From Eleginops maclovinus (lineage: Eukaryota; Chordata; Actinopteri; Perciformes; Eleginopidae): a stretch of DNA of 64,000 nucleotides. Below are positions 33,001-46,800 of the stretch, piece by piece (position 1 is the first letter of the stretch; every line of letters starts with the position of its first letter). A model generated the notes under the pieces. That model saw nothing but the letters and a program-made list of their open reading frames with translations. It was not told where the DNA came from and searched no databases. The translations under genes and the position numbers were made by a program. Where the stretch lies: positions 14,989,148 to 15,053,147 of the forward strand of contig NC_086364.1 in assembly GCF_036324505.1 (NCBI RefSeq), in the 5' to 3' direction.

Positions 33001-36000
33001 CCAGCCATTGTGTTTATAGTTCTCCTTTAAAAGAAAAACCCTCCAGGGCCCAATGCGGTGAGACGCGAGGTCCTCACTGACGTGATGTTTTGGTTTACCT
33101 GCAGTCCTGCGGGCAGGAAGTGAGAAAGAGCATTTAGATTATGTGTGGTAGGAAAACAGGAAGTTAAAGTTAAATAAACAGACATTTGGGTAGATAGCTA
33201 AATTACCTAAAGCCTTAACAAGCCAACAAGGGACTTCATTGTAGCTAAGGCCTTTTGATTGAACTAAGAATAACACCAAGTTCCCAAGTTGGGAATACTT
33301 TAACGATCGCTGTGCTTTGTGGTCTACAGTCATTGTGTTCATTTAAAAAAATTACTTTCTATTAGCTCAAAATGTAAAGGTAGAATATGTTACCGAACCA
33401 AAATAATGATAAACTGTTTGTATTTATTTACCTGAAAATAATTTAACTGCTGTATTCTATTCTCTTTAAGTGAACAACATATCCATCTGCTTTCTGTCTT
33501 TATGGGCCAAATGTTTTATTCCTCATATGATTCTCAAAGTTCAACATTTTTATTGGAGCTGTATTTACATAGTGCCCTCTTTTAATGCTCAATTTTTCCT
33601 TTCCCCACCACCAGTTTCAAAGGGCTGGCCTGATTCTGTCTGCACTGTCAGTGCTTCAAAGGCTGTGTTTCATGGAGGGGCTCTATGACGTCCAGTGGCA
33701 GTGTTTCAAATCACCTCTGGTGCAGTAGATATAAAGATAGCATTCATCTATTGACTGCTTTATGTTCCCACTGTGGCACAGATAACTACCTTACTGTCCT
33801 AGGACAACAGGGCCTGTGTGGACCTTTGTTGCTCTTATGCCAGTGGCACAAGTGTGCATTTCAGCTCTAAGTTCATCCAAGACATTAAATGCTGAAGGGC
33901 TTGTGTGCATATGATAATCAGAGAATAACAATGGTAGTATGTTTGCACTGGGGAAAATAATACTGCAACAGGAAAATGTTAATGTGTTTGATAATTTGCT
34001 GATATTACAGGCCTGAGACATTTATCTCAGAGGAAATTAGGACAATGGCTCTTTTTTATGACAGAGCTTTCACCAAGTCTCCTATGTAAATGTGTAATGA
34101 TATGTAAGGAGAGAGGAGAGCAGGAAGAGATAGAGGTTAAGTGAGACAGCCTGGGAGGCAGAAAGTGGAGGAGAGGAAACCAAAAGAAGTTGAAGAGGCT
34201 GATATAAAAAGAGGGTCGCAGGAAGAGGATTACGAGATTTGATGCAGAGATACAGGTGGCTGGCATGCACTGTCTGCCATGTATGCAACTTAATAAGACT
34301 GCCATATTCAGGCATTTTGTTTTAGCAGGAGTGGGGTTAGGAAGACAGCTGGAGAAAGGGTGATCATCCTCACTGTATGTGTTGTGAGATGTCCATGTCT
34401 TTGACTTGTATTTGGATATTCTGCAGCAGCCTTGGTTCAGTTGAAAGCTGTCGTCATGTTGCTGAGAGTTGATGGAGAGGAGCGATAGACAATCAGACAG
34501 CGGGCATGTCCACACCGCTCTCTATCTCTCTCTTTTTTTTTGTCCTTACCCTTTTTTTCTCTCTTCTCAATGTTGATCTCCGCCCTGCGATAACACACAA
34601 AGACGGGAGATCAAATCCCTGAATTACAGGCAGGAGCGGATACATTTTCCTATTTCTTTTCTGTCTTCCGTCCCTTTGCATCTCTCGTTCCCAGAATGAG
34701 AACAAATGGTCTCATCAGGCTATGATGAGGCACAAGCGTCTGGTTGTGGGTGCCGGGCTTAAGTGCGGGTGGCATGCTCTTTCAGTGGTTGGTGCTTCTA
34801 GGTGGCATTGCATGGTCTAATGAGGAGTTCTGTCAAACCTCAGAGCTTTTGCACAATAGGGGTGCTGCACTGGTTACATCATGCTGATGTATGGGGATTT
34901 ATGAGACAGAAATAAAAGATCAACTTGGAAATAATTGTTTTCAAGGGTTTTAGGTTTTAAAAAATGAGAATAATAATAGTCTTATATTTGAAATGTTGAG
35001 TTGAACCAAAATGATTTCATGTTTGCTGCATGTATGGATGTGAGTCTTTGTTTTAGATGATAATAAAAAACCTTCTGGTAAAGAAAGCCTGGAGGATTAA
35101 AGAGGTAACCGATTGAGGGCTTTCGGGGCAGGGACAGTCAGAGAGTCAGTAATGTTGTCGAGCACCTGCTTGTGTTGCAGGTAACATCATCGATTAATTC
35201 TTCTTTGGCCTTTCTGACCTGTTCTGTCAATAATAGCATGGCATTGCAACTAATGTCCAATTCTCTTTTCTGTCTTTTCTACACTAATAGAATAATTACA
35301 GTTTTAGTATATTTCTTTAAAGTTGTCAGATCAAGAAATGTATTCAGTGGGTCGAGAGCAAACGTTAAGCTTCCACCTCCGGGAATAGCTCTTGACAACG
35401 AGACCAAAAACAACAACAGATGAAGCAGACGCCAGATAGTCCAAAGAAGATGTAAGATTGTTTTTTTTTCTCAATGCTTTTCTGGAGTGTGAATTCGCGT
35501 GATGAGAGATCAAAAGCAAACTTCTGCAGGCTCGCTGGAATTACAGAGGAGTCATTGTGCAAGTGTGTGGCCCTTCGAGCAAGGCTGGCTGTTTGGTGCT
35601 GCCTTTGTGTTGCTATATGAAACAAATCTCACTGTGACAAGCCACAGCACGGAAAGTCACTGCTGCTGTGAAATCTCAAGTGCTATTGACAGGAGCACTA
35701 CGATCAACCAGCCAGTGACCTCTGTGGTGTCCAAACATTTTAAATTTACACAATTATGGTCATTAAGTTCTTGTTTTTCATTGTATTATCATTGCCAGGA
35801 GTTGCAGGGTGTCTCTACAGTGTCAGCATTGTGATTCATATCCCGTTGCACTGGAATGCACCGATGACTCTGCTTTGTGGTGTAGTTTTCACCGAGGTGG
35901 CAAATGACCACATGTCTTCAGTGTTTCTCTCGGCTCCAGGAGCTTAATGAGTTATAGCTCAAGTGTTTTCCTGCTATGAGTTAAAAAATCCAAATCAGCA

Positions 36001-39000
36001 ACTTTAATTGCATCCAAAAACTTCCCAGGGGACGAGGTCGCAGCCTTTTGTTTTCATGTCAGGGCTTTGATGGGGAGACGGCCAGTCCCCTCCACATCTT
36101 CCAACAATCCCAGTGTCACCTCATTGACCTCTCACCTTTGAACCCAGCAAAATAGTTGGGTCACTGTTCAACTGACAGCGGCTCCTGTTGTGATACACAA
36201 GGCAGCAACGCAACTTTGGCTGCATACAGCTGACCAACATGCATATGGATACAGGGCTTCCACACGGACACACATAGATAAAATCACTCAATACCTGACA
36301 TACCTGTTTAATCGCTTTTTGCTTTGCTGTGGCATAGCAGGGTTTCTCTTTGAGAAGTGAGAAGGAGCTGTTGAAAGCCTGTCTGGCGTTCTATTTTATA
36401 AGGTCATTTGCTCAGATTCCATTCCTGAGCGGTGCGTTTTTATGCCTACAATATTCAGGTGATGGTCGCTCCGAATAGCTTCCAGTTGCTTCGTTGTTTT
36501 ATTGTGTGAAACAAATGTTTCTGTTTACAATCTAAAAGACAAGGGAATGAGGGAAAGGAACATTCAGTATGATGTTAGGCTTGATAAAAGGGAAGTTAGC
36601 GCAGATGTGTACTTCCTCTCCTGATTCTGTGAAATACAGTCATTGTCAGTGTATGTCACAGAGGTCTAATTGGTCAAAGTGAAGGCAGACTATCATGCTA
36701 ATGAGAAGTGTGAAATTACTTTCCCTTCTTCTTTTTCTCTCGCCTCTTTTGTCCCCTTATGCCCCCAGTCAATCAGATATCCTTTTTGTTAGCTTCCTCC
36801 CTTATATCCTCTGACGGCTGAACTATCCTTTCTCCCTTTTTTCTTTTTTCTAGCCGTATTTAAAAATTCCATACCTTCTCCTCTGAGTTACATTATTTCT
36901 GTATCAACCTGTTGCCTCATTGATCTGTCAATCATTTCTTCCTCTCTTTGTCTTGTTTTCTTTTGCTCGTAATAGAGCAGGGAGAAGAAACAAACAGTGT
37001 CTCCTTGGAGGTATTTTCTCACTCCATTTCACTCTTTCAGTTCCCCTTTTTTTTCCTCCTTCTTTTGGCGGCTCTCCAGCGAATTTTAACACCCATCACT
37101 GCATGCTGGGCATAGCCCAACAGATGCCCTTGAGAAGGACATTCCTGTCTGGCACAAGTTCTCTTTTCACGCTATTTATACTCAAATATCTGAGCCCTGC
37201 AATGATACAGGTACATCATGCAAGCAAACTCATTGTTCTCTGTGAAAATGAAAGGAACAAACTCTTCTTGCAAAGTCGCATTACTGGAACTCAGTGAATA
37301 ATAAAAAATTCAATGCACATTGTTGCAAGTACAAAATAATGTTGTGGTACAATGTCATTATTACAGACTCCTGCATTTAATATTTCTTTATTGTGCTTTT
37401 GTCAACTTGCCATTCACTCTTACTCTTAAGCTCTTACTCCTAAACTCACAATTTACCTCTTCATTAATCCTAGAGAAGAAGAAAGAACCAATTCTGGGTA
37501 ATAAGGATAATGTTTCATTATCAAACGAGAAAAAAGTCAAGGGACGGAGCTATGTCTTTCATATAAAGAGCCCTATCAGACAGTCCACTCACTGTGCAGC
37601 TCTCCAGCTTGAGAAGCTCTAGTGAAAAGATGGGAGGGAGTGCGAGAGAGAAGACACTATGTTGAAACTGGTTGAAAGACAATTTGTTTGCCTGGTTTAA
37701 GCTAATTCAGGCACATCTTAAATGAAGTGTGAACGTCAAAAGCTACAGTGTAATTTACTGCATATCATTCACACCCTATAAGTGGGACTAAATGAAAGTT
37801 TTCTCCTCTGCCTAAAAGTAACCCACTCAAGTTCACCAGATGTATATTAGTTTGTCAGCTGGCTCTTGGAGAAACATCGAGTCAGTGCACTTGTATATTT
37901 GTCTTGGGTTTGTGCATGCTTGCTTGCTTTTCAATCCATACCTCATGACCATGATCAGATTTAAAAGAGACTTCTTTACATGTATAAAATTAACACCTGT
38001 GAGTTACAGAATGCCACCTCTATTGCTGCATATCAACAGGAACAAGGCACACAGGGAGCCTCACTTATGAGAGCTACACTTAGAAACACTTAATACTGTC
38101 ATCAAAGCCGGTGCTGGGGCGGGATGGTTCCACTGTGACGCTGTGTGAGTGGGATGAGAGTTGGTAATGGCCAGAGGGAGTGGGGTGAAGGGGTTGGTGG
38201 TGGAGGACTGTGCGGACCAAAATGCTCGGCACATGTTGAGAAACAGCCAACAAGCACCAACATCACAGTGTATTTACACTTTAACTCAATAATAAATTAC
38301 TACCACGATCTTAAACGGTCCTTCCTAACCAGATTAGTAGGCTGTATTTACACTGCAACCTAGCAACCCTAAAGACACGTCCTACAAATGCTGCATATTG
38401 TATATTTTTGGGACATTTAAACCCATAGTCATTCAACATAAGTCTTGAATTGAAGCAATGAAGTTGCTATCAGATATGAACAACTTCCCATGACCAATAT
38501 TATGTTACAATTAACTTTTACAAGTTAAAAAACAACGTTCTCTTTGACTAATGATGACTGGGAAATAGAGATGAGCCTATCTGTACTAAAGTGAATGGAA
38601 CTCTCCAATAAATCTAAATACACGTCATCATTCTTTATCAGGATTATTTTTGGTAGAAATTAGTTCTCACAAATATCCTTTGAGAACAAAATGTCAAATT
38701 TTAGGTAAACAAAAACCAAAACAACTCCAGAACATTTTTCCTGTCATGTGGGTGAAATGAACGCTTAACCTTATAGACTTCATGATATGTTTTTCTGTGA
38801 ACCCCGAACCAACAATGTTTCCTGAGGAAAGACAAGCTGTGTGCTTTTTTAACTGGGGTTAGGAGGGAGGTCCTTAGTACGACAAACTCAACCAGCGTGA
38901 CCAATTGAAGTCTGAAGTTGTTGTTTGGATTTCAGACTGAGCACCTGTTGACTGTGGGGACATGCAGACATTTATGACATTATTCAAACAAAATGTTATC

Positions 39001-42000
39001 TTCCTGTGCTCATTTAAAAGATACACCCTTCTCCTAAGGCGTTTATAATTGATCTTCAGTCCAGGCTAGGTTTTCTCTCAGTTTATACAGCTAGTGATAC
39101 CCGTCCAAAGCTTTGGTTTTATCTAAGGCAGCAGTTAAAGTACAGGACCACAGGCGTAAAGCTGTCAACACGTGGACACGGTCGTGGAACACAGCCTTGC
39201 CTGTCCCCACAGCAACTTTATAGGAATGTTAAACGCCCCCCACCACCTCAACATATCTGTCCTCTGTATCGTATTTTCCCCTTGCCAGGCTGCTTAATAT
39301 GCAGACTGCGATTTCCCCCTACATTCCTCCAGATACATCTCCACTCAGGATCTTCCTAGAACAAAGCTGTTAAGACTTGTTGGGAAATGTACTTTCATCT
39401 AGACACTTGCCCACCTATGTTTGGCTTTTTAAGTTGTTCATACTGATATCAGTTTACACACTGAAGAATAGTTGCGCTGTTGATATGAGCCACTTAAATT
39501 CTCTGTGTGAGTTGGTTCATGTGTCAAGACAAAGTAGTACTTGTGTGACAGTTTGTGAGACCACTTCAAAGTGTACAAGGATGGGATGGGCTAACTTGTC
39601 ACCATGACAATGACGAGTCTTTGATATGTGATTAAAGGAGGGATGTACACCTTTAAGTAATCAATTCCAACATTTGACAGCCTGGATCCCACAATGCACC
39701 ACTTGTGAGAGAAGATTTTATAATGCTTTTTGATCATGTGTTGGAGCTCACTGGCTAAGTGCGTCTCTGTCAGACAAATCATTGTGTCAGCTTTGCAGGA
39801 TTAGTCAGATGAGAGATCGGTGACCAGTGTACAGAGAGGGAAGACTGGGTGGGTTGGAATCAAATGAAAGAGCATGGAAAAATGGCCAAGAGCAGGAGAG
39901 TAAGTCAAACACACAATTGTCACCTTGGTGGGCATACAGTAATCCTTTTGAGCTTTCCAAATGATTACTCAGTGAGGGATAGAAAATACAAGAGTGCTGC
40001 CTTACACCCTGTGCAGCGTAATCAAAGCAACCATCATGACCCTGGCAGTCTAATAGCATAGTGATAGCATGTGATAGCATCAGAGGCGGCTTTTTTGAAA
40101 CGCTAGCCTGGGCCTAAGCCTCTCTATCAACATGGACATCAGCCAGAACCTGGCTATGCAGCCACGCCAATTTTGTTTCACTTTGTTCTGCTGCGACTTT
40201 CTCCATCCCATATTTATTTTCCCGCTTGATACTCTGACTTTAAAGTGGAGTGACACACAAGCTGGGTTTCCAGCACAGGTTTCCTGTGTTTGGAAGAGGG
40301 GGGGCAGGGATATAAAAACAGGGGAAGGGGTGAGAAGGTCACACGGAAAGAGGGAAAAATAGTTTGGAAAGTGTGGAGGTTAATTGAGAGGTAAATCTAA
40401 GGATAGACTTTTATATGGCGTTTAAAGTTCAACCTATGATCTCCGGAAAAGTAGACGGTACTATGGTGATGGGATAGGGAGCTGAATAAAACAAACAAAC
40501 TGTTAAATTAAATATCATGAAGTTAAACCATTCCTGACATTACCCTTATGTGAAAGGGGCTGAGCTCACAAACTAGCAATGTAATCGCTAGTTGAGTTGT
40601 AACAAGACCCTGAAAAACTACACCAATCCCCCATGAAGTCACACTCCATCACCTATTCCAAAGACTATACAAACAAGATAGTACCTGGATAATCTCCTAA
40701 ACATGACCACAACAGAGACGTCGTCAGGCAACGACTGCAGCAACCATATCTGAGAGATGGCACTGGACTCCAAGACCTTATCAGCTCTAGATGAATGAAA
40801 TCAGACTTGACAGAGATATAGTCAACTGGTTTGTGGATCGTGTTAGGGTGTTACAGCTACTTTGAGTGAGCACAAAAGGCGTTTTTGTCTAGTACAAAGT
40901 GGAAAAGATTGGTAGGATGATGCTGTCCAATCCCAACGGATTGAAGGACAACAGACAGTTCCTCAACCTTTAATAACCCTTCGAAATATTATTAAAAGAT
41001 GAATACCACAAATGGAACAGGAAATCAAGCAACATTCCTCGGACAGGTGTATCACGGTTCAAACTGGGATAAACAAAATGCCAGAAAGAAAGAACAATTG
41101 CGTTGAAAAGACAATACACTTCTTTATGTGTAGCTGACAAAGACCTATAGCGGCCATGTGAATTATGAGAGCATGACGGGAAGAAGCACAACGTTGAAGT
41201 AGAAGAAGTGTTACATTGTCATAATGCAGAGGAGAGGAGGGGTCAAAAAAGCAGTGACTTCGGTTTTCACACTGGAGTCTGATGTTTCTCATCTATTTCA
41301 ATAGACCACTGAGTTATTTCCTTTTGACCATGAACACAAGTCTCCTGCAGTGAAAAAAACCAATTGTTTGGCCAGGACCTTTAAAACGGCACATTGGAGA
41401 GTTTTGTGATGTGATGCTTGGTTATGGTTTGTTTAGTTGTAGGCAGAAAATAACTTGGATAGGTCAATATCATATCCTAACCCCAACCTCAATTAAGAAT
41501 GTGTGCTGCATAAACCTAACAAAAGCATACCAAAAGAACTCGCAGATCTGAAAAATGCTCTAAGGGCTCAATTTGAAAGAATAATTCTGCATACAGGCTT
41601 AGTTTTGAGGATCTGTCTGACTATTACCATGAGGCATTTATTTTACAATAGAGACATGAATGACGTGGTTCTTTGTTAACACACAATTTTCTGCCAAGTC
41701 AAAATATATTTGGGGTCTACCTGATCCGACTCAGTGTCGCTCAAGGTCACACTCAGAGAACACAGTGTTGGGAATGGTTGAATATGTTTTTCTCATTCCA
41801 TCCCCCCTGCACTTTATGTATCTAAAATATGCAGACAGCATTTTCCCCCTCTGTCTGTCTCTTATTTGTCCAAATACTGACGATAATGCTTTTCAGGATC
41901 TTACACGGAGTTTCTTTTCTTTCTTACTTTTTAGCACAAGAGGATGCAATGGAGGAAATAAAGTATACATGAACACATTACAAAGATATTTGTGGTGATA

Positions 42001-43841
42001 CTTTGAAGAAATTGCTGGGGATATCATGTACAAAGGCACCGGTGTCATTATGTGAATATAATGCTTCTATGCCTGTTATTTACGTCTAGAAAAGAGGCTC
42101 GATAATCGTCTGGCTTTTTGTAGGTATAAACCAACTTCCATTAGTCTTCAAATGTCAAAACAAAGAGGAGGTATAACATTACCGTCTACAACATCCGCAA
42201 GCAGAACAACCGTACACACTCTTCTCTACATCCCCGTTCTCTTCTCATGCCCCTGCTTCCTCCCACAGTCCCTTCTTTTATCACTTTACCAGTCACATTA
42301 CATGATATCCCCTCCCTCCCTCATTTGTCATTGGTTTCTTGTCTTTATGCTACTTTTATAAAACCTTTCTCTAATTCATTGCTTTTGACGCTATTGGAAA
42401 TCGTCCCAGTTAGAAACTACTGTTGTGTAACAGAACCCAACGTTGCTTCAACTTGCACTCTCAGGAATATAATATATCCACCACACTGCAGTTATTGTTT
42501 TCCAGGTGCTCAAAAAGTGTGAGTGTTTTCTTACTTTCCTGAATGACAAATGCAATGTTCAGGAGTCTCTCGTTTCTGATGCTTTTACAGCTCATCGTAA
42601 CAGTTTGAAAGTAAAGAAAGTTAAAAAGGCTGAGGCCTTATCAACTATAAGGCACAGGAGGAAAACAGACACACTGTGGAATGTCATTACTGTGCAGAAA
42701 CCTTCTAACGTATCCCAATCTGCTCCAAGATATTAGTCAACACGTACCAATTGCAAACACACAGATGTACAGATGGATCTCACACACAGATATGACATAC
42801 ACAGGGTTGAAGAGAACATTTCCATAAATTATTTAATGAAAACATCTGGGGAGGAAATATTGATTGTGTCTGAATCGTTAATTAAATTCAGACGGCAGAC
42901 CTGTGCAGACGTGATGTTGGTTAAGCCGTCTGCCAACAGAAATTAACATTGTGAATTGTGAAGGCTCAGCTAAAAGAAAAAAATGTTATGTGTGTCTTTG
43001 AATCATCATCAAAAAAACTTGAACATCATTGATTAGACAATACATTTTAAGTAGAAAATATACACAAGGCTCAAATAACCAAACTTTGGGGTATGGGTTG
43101 AGGTTTCGCAAAGCTTCTTCATTGCTACCCGTTCTGGCTGCAAAAAGCCATTAGACTAAAGTGTATGACATGGGTTTAACTCTTTCCAATGAATATGCTC
43201 GTCATGCAATCAAAATAACACAAACCGGCTTTGGCAGAAGTCATGACCGCACAATTGCAGAGTTCAAAATGATCATTTCATCAACAATAGATTGTATGTG
43301 GTGTATTGGAGTGCCATTATTTATCGGTACTGAAGTTTATTTCTGACTTCCGATAACAGCCCATGCTACGCAAAAGCCGGTATCTTTTCACCAAAAAGAC
43401 GCCAGGGACAGAGGGAGTGCGTGTGATGGAGCGGCAGTGAGCTGTGACCAACACAGAAAGACATGCTGAAAACAGGCGAAAGACAAGAAGAAGAGGGAAT
43501 GTTATAGGTGCGATAACATCTGCAGCAGATACAAGTAGTGTGTAACATATTGAGAAAAAGTTGATGAAGATGACACAGAAAGCAAGTGATTGAGAGAATA
43601 TAAAGTGGATGAAAGTAAAGAAACAATAGCGACAAACATCAGCAAAACAAATATAAAGTAGGAAAGACAGATTTCTCAGGGTCGTAGTATGTTTAGTTTA
43701 CAATCAGCATGTTGCAGTGTCTGCTGGTCTGTTCTGAGTAAGAATTGTTTACAGCTGCCAAGATAACATCGCAAAAACACATCTCTGGACTCACGCTACA
43801 GCCTTGAGCCACCTCTACACTCATGTTGACTGTCTCTCTAC
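30094..43841. other. Intergenic DNA without recognised gene
   Basis: Almost 14 kb without a long microsatellite, in contrast to the flanks. AT-rich blocks alternate with pyrimidine-rich ones (for example 36720-36960). A 15-bp palindrome ttcccaagttgggaa lies at 33281-33295. No exon, RNA gene or named transposon found; some segments may be old degraded repeats. Confidence 0.5.
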
Positions 43842-43872
43842 CTCTCTCTCTCTCTCTCTCACTCTCTCTCTG
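43842..43872. repeat. (CT)n microsatellite, interrupted
   Basis: About 30 bp of CT with one A. Confidence 0.9.
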
Positions 43873-46800
43873 TCATCACACAACTACAAAAGTGCTGCTG
43901 TAGACATCACATAAGCCTGATGGAGATGTCTGCAGGTGGTGCATCATATTTACAAAATGAGATAGATGTGGTTGTGTGATGACAGCACACGGGAGGCTCA
44001 AAGGTCACATTGTTGGCGCGTATGCATGCAAAAACAATATTCATCTCCAGAGGTAAAATACAACTACTTACAATTGAATCAAGAACCACATTAAACTGAG
44101 CCTCGAAGAAATTACCAACTTGAATATTTACATTACATACATTAGTTTAGATACATGCGACTTTACCAATAATGTTTGGCAAAAAAACAAATATGCAAAA
44201 TGCCTTTTTTTTTCTATGGATAATTCTTACATTTTCTTCACAAGTTATTCTTACCAAGTGATATTATAAAGCAGGACTTTTACTTTACTTTTTAATTTAG
44301 TCTTTTCCTATTCTATATCGCAGTAATTTAAGGAAATAATATGAATATTAAGTCCTTAGCTATCATGAGTCTATTCTGCTTCATAGGGAAAACAGTTGTT
44401 TATGACTTTAAGATTATAAGTAGCATATAAAGATACTGCCTTTATTCTCAGCACAATGGCATTTATGTTTCAATTCCTCTGTATCAGGACAGATTGATGT
44501 GTTCATTCATCTTGAATAAACCCTGGTCTTTCCTAACCCGATATGTTCGGCTGTCAAGGTGTCTTTTGCCTCATTCTTTTTCTCCATGTTCTTGTCATCC
44601 TGTCTTCACTCGCTTTCCATCCAGGTATGACATCTTCGCCCAGAACACGCAGGCTCTATATCTGTCTGCACATTGTCTGCCAGCTGAGGATAACTTGGGG
44701 AACTACCCCTCCGCACTTTTATTACCTGAACAATTTTCATATGTGCTGCTGTTGCTTCAGAGCTGCAGATGAAAGAGACCCAGAGACGGACTAGGTGTGT
44801 GGGATCAGCATGCAGCTTAGATGTGTGTTTTTCATTTGACTTGGATTTGATCCAGGTCTGTCTTCTGTCATGATGCCCTTTTGCATGCATTTTTACCCCC
44901 TATGTTAGTCAGTCTGTTTTTATATTGCCTATCTTATCTGATGTCTCTCATGTATTATTTGTATTAGTCTCTCTCCTTCTCCTCTTTAAGGCTGTCTCTG
45001 TTTATTCTTCTTCTCTAACTCTTCTCCTTTTTCTCAGTTGTGGGTACTCTTTCATTCTTTTGATAAACAAGACATCCACATCTATCATAGCCTTTTTTAC
45101 ACTCCATTTCATTTAGATTTCTCTGAAACTTTCCACTTGTTTTCATTTATTAGACTCCCACTCCTGCCTTTGCTATTTTTTCTGTGTACAGTTCCTTGTT
45201 TCTGTCCTCCCACCTTCAAATCAATGTGGTATCATTTCTCTCTCCCCCTCCTTTGGCTTTTCTCCTTTCCTACATGTCTTTTGGAGCTGTAATGATTATC
45301 TGTTGGTGGGGCTGAGCCATAGTCCTGGGCAGAGAATAAGGCTGGCTAGAGGCGGTAAAGCCTGTTATTCTTTCCTCCCCTATGTCTGGCATGTGTGGAG
45401 AATGGAGGGAGATTTGGATCCTGCACTTCTGTAATTTCAACCCCTTCACTTTGAGTCGGCCGGCGGGAGTGGGAAGGTGAGCCTGGGTCTATGATATGGG
45501 GAGGGGTAGAGGTGAGAAGGGGCATTCACTTCATTTTGTTCTGCTTACAGGCCACTTCACTAATCCTTAACTTCACCCCACCCTGCCATCACCGACAGGA
45601 TGTGGGTTGTATCAAAGACGGCATGAAAAATGGATGCTGAGAGTGCACATGAGGTGCAGCATGTATGAGTCCATGTTTCTGTGCATACATGCAGCACTGC
45701 CATGAAAATGCATGTGTTTGTATGTATTTCTAGAATTCTTCATATTGTTCTGCATGCACAGACATTTGCAGGTGTTTTACATTGTCATTTCAATATGCAA
45801 CACTGCAGCAGAATTGTGATGATTGATTCAAAATATTAATTCCGGTGTGTGAAGCCAAAATGAGCCGGCACACTGAAAAAGTAGGGCTCTTGAAAAGTGT
45901 TTCTGTCAAATGAACAATGACAACATAACTTACTTTGTTGTTCTAGGAAATAAAAAGTCTAAAGCAATTACTGATCAAGAGACGAGATGTCAGAGCTACC
46001 TGAATGCATCTGATGTGTCTGTACTCTATATGTGCTTGTTGGTTGCCCAGTCAAGTTCAACAAATCGTCATTAAGGAACATTTAAGTAAAACTGGCAGAT
46101 TAAAGCTCGGAATCTGTGGTATGAGTGAGTCCAAAGCATGTGTTTAACCATTAGTACATGTCTGTGTTTTGAGTGTAGCACCTGAATATGAATGAAACCC
46201 TCAGATTTCTTTGGATCAAACAGCAGAACAACTCTGGGGTTCCTGGGGTTCAGACTGGCAGCAGAGAGAGGCCCAGACCAGGGCACAGGTGTGTGTACTC
46301 TGAGGAAAGGGTTGTATGTGTGACTGGTGGTCGTGGTGGTGGTGTGTTGGGGAGGTGGGGTGGGGTTAGCCTTTGGATGGTTGCCAGGTTCACTCGCCAG
46401 CCCCCCACCTGGGCCCAGATTCCTTCAGGCAGCAGCAGGAGTTTGCATGCAAGGAGGGAATCTGCAGAGAGGGTGCATGTTGCAAAAGAGACCAGATGTA
46501 CTGTTGATATGAAAACGTAAATGCGGCCAGGATTGTATACATAAAAGATAGTTGTTAGATTAAGTTGAGGGTTATGTAATGACACTCCTTTTGCGCTGAG
46601 GGAGAAATGCTAGAAAATTCAGGGACTCGTTTATTTTTTCTTGACCAATTCTGACAATAAACACATATAAGTGTGGGAACTGTATACACATTGAACAAGC
46701 TTTGATGGGATCCAACCTACATTTCTCAGGGCTTTAAAAAAGACCCACTTGTGGGACACTGCATCTGCAGGACCTGGAATGCATGTTTGGCACAGTGCCT

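Noticed and set aside
34027..34515. 162-codon open frame on the minus strand.
   Set aside because: Low-complexity Ser/Leu/His composition, no recognisable domain, length within chance expectation.
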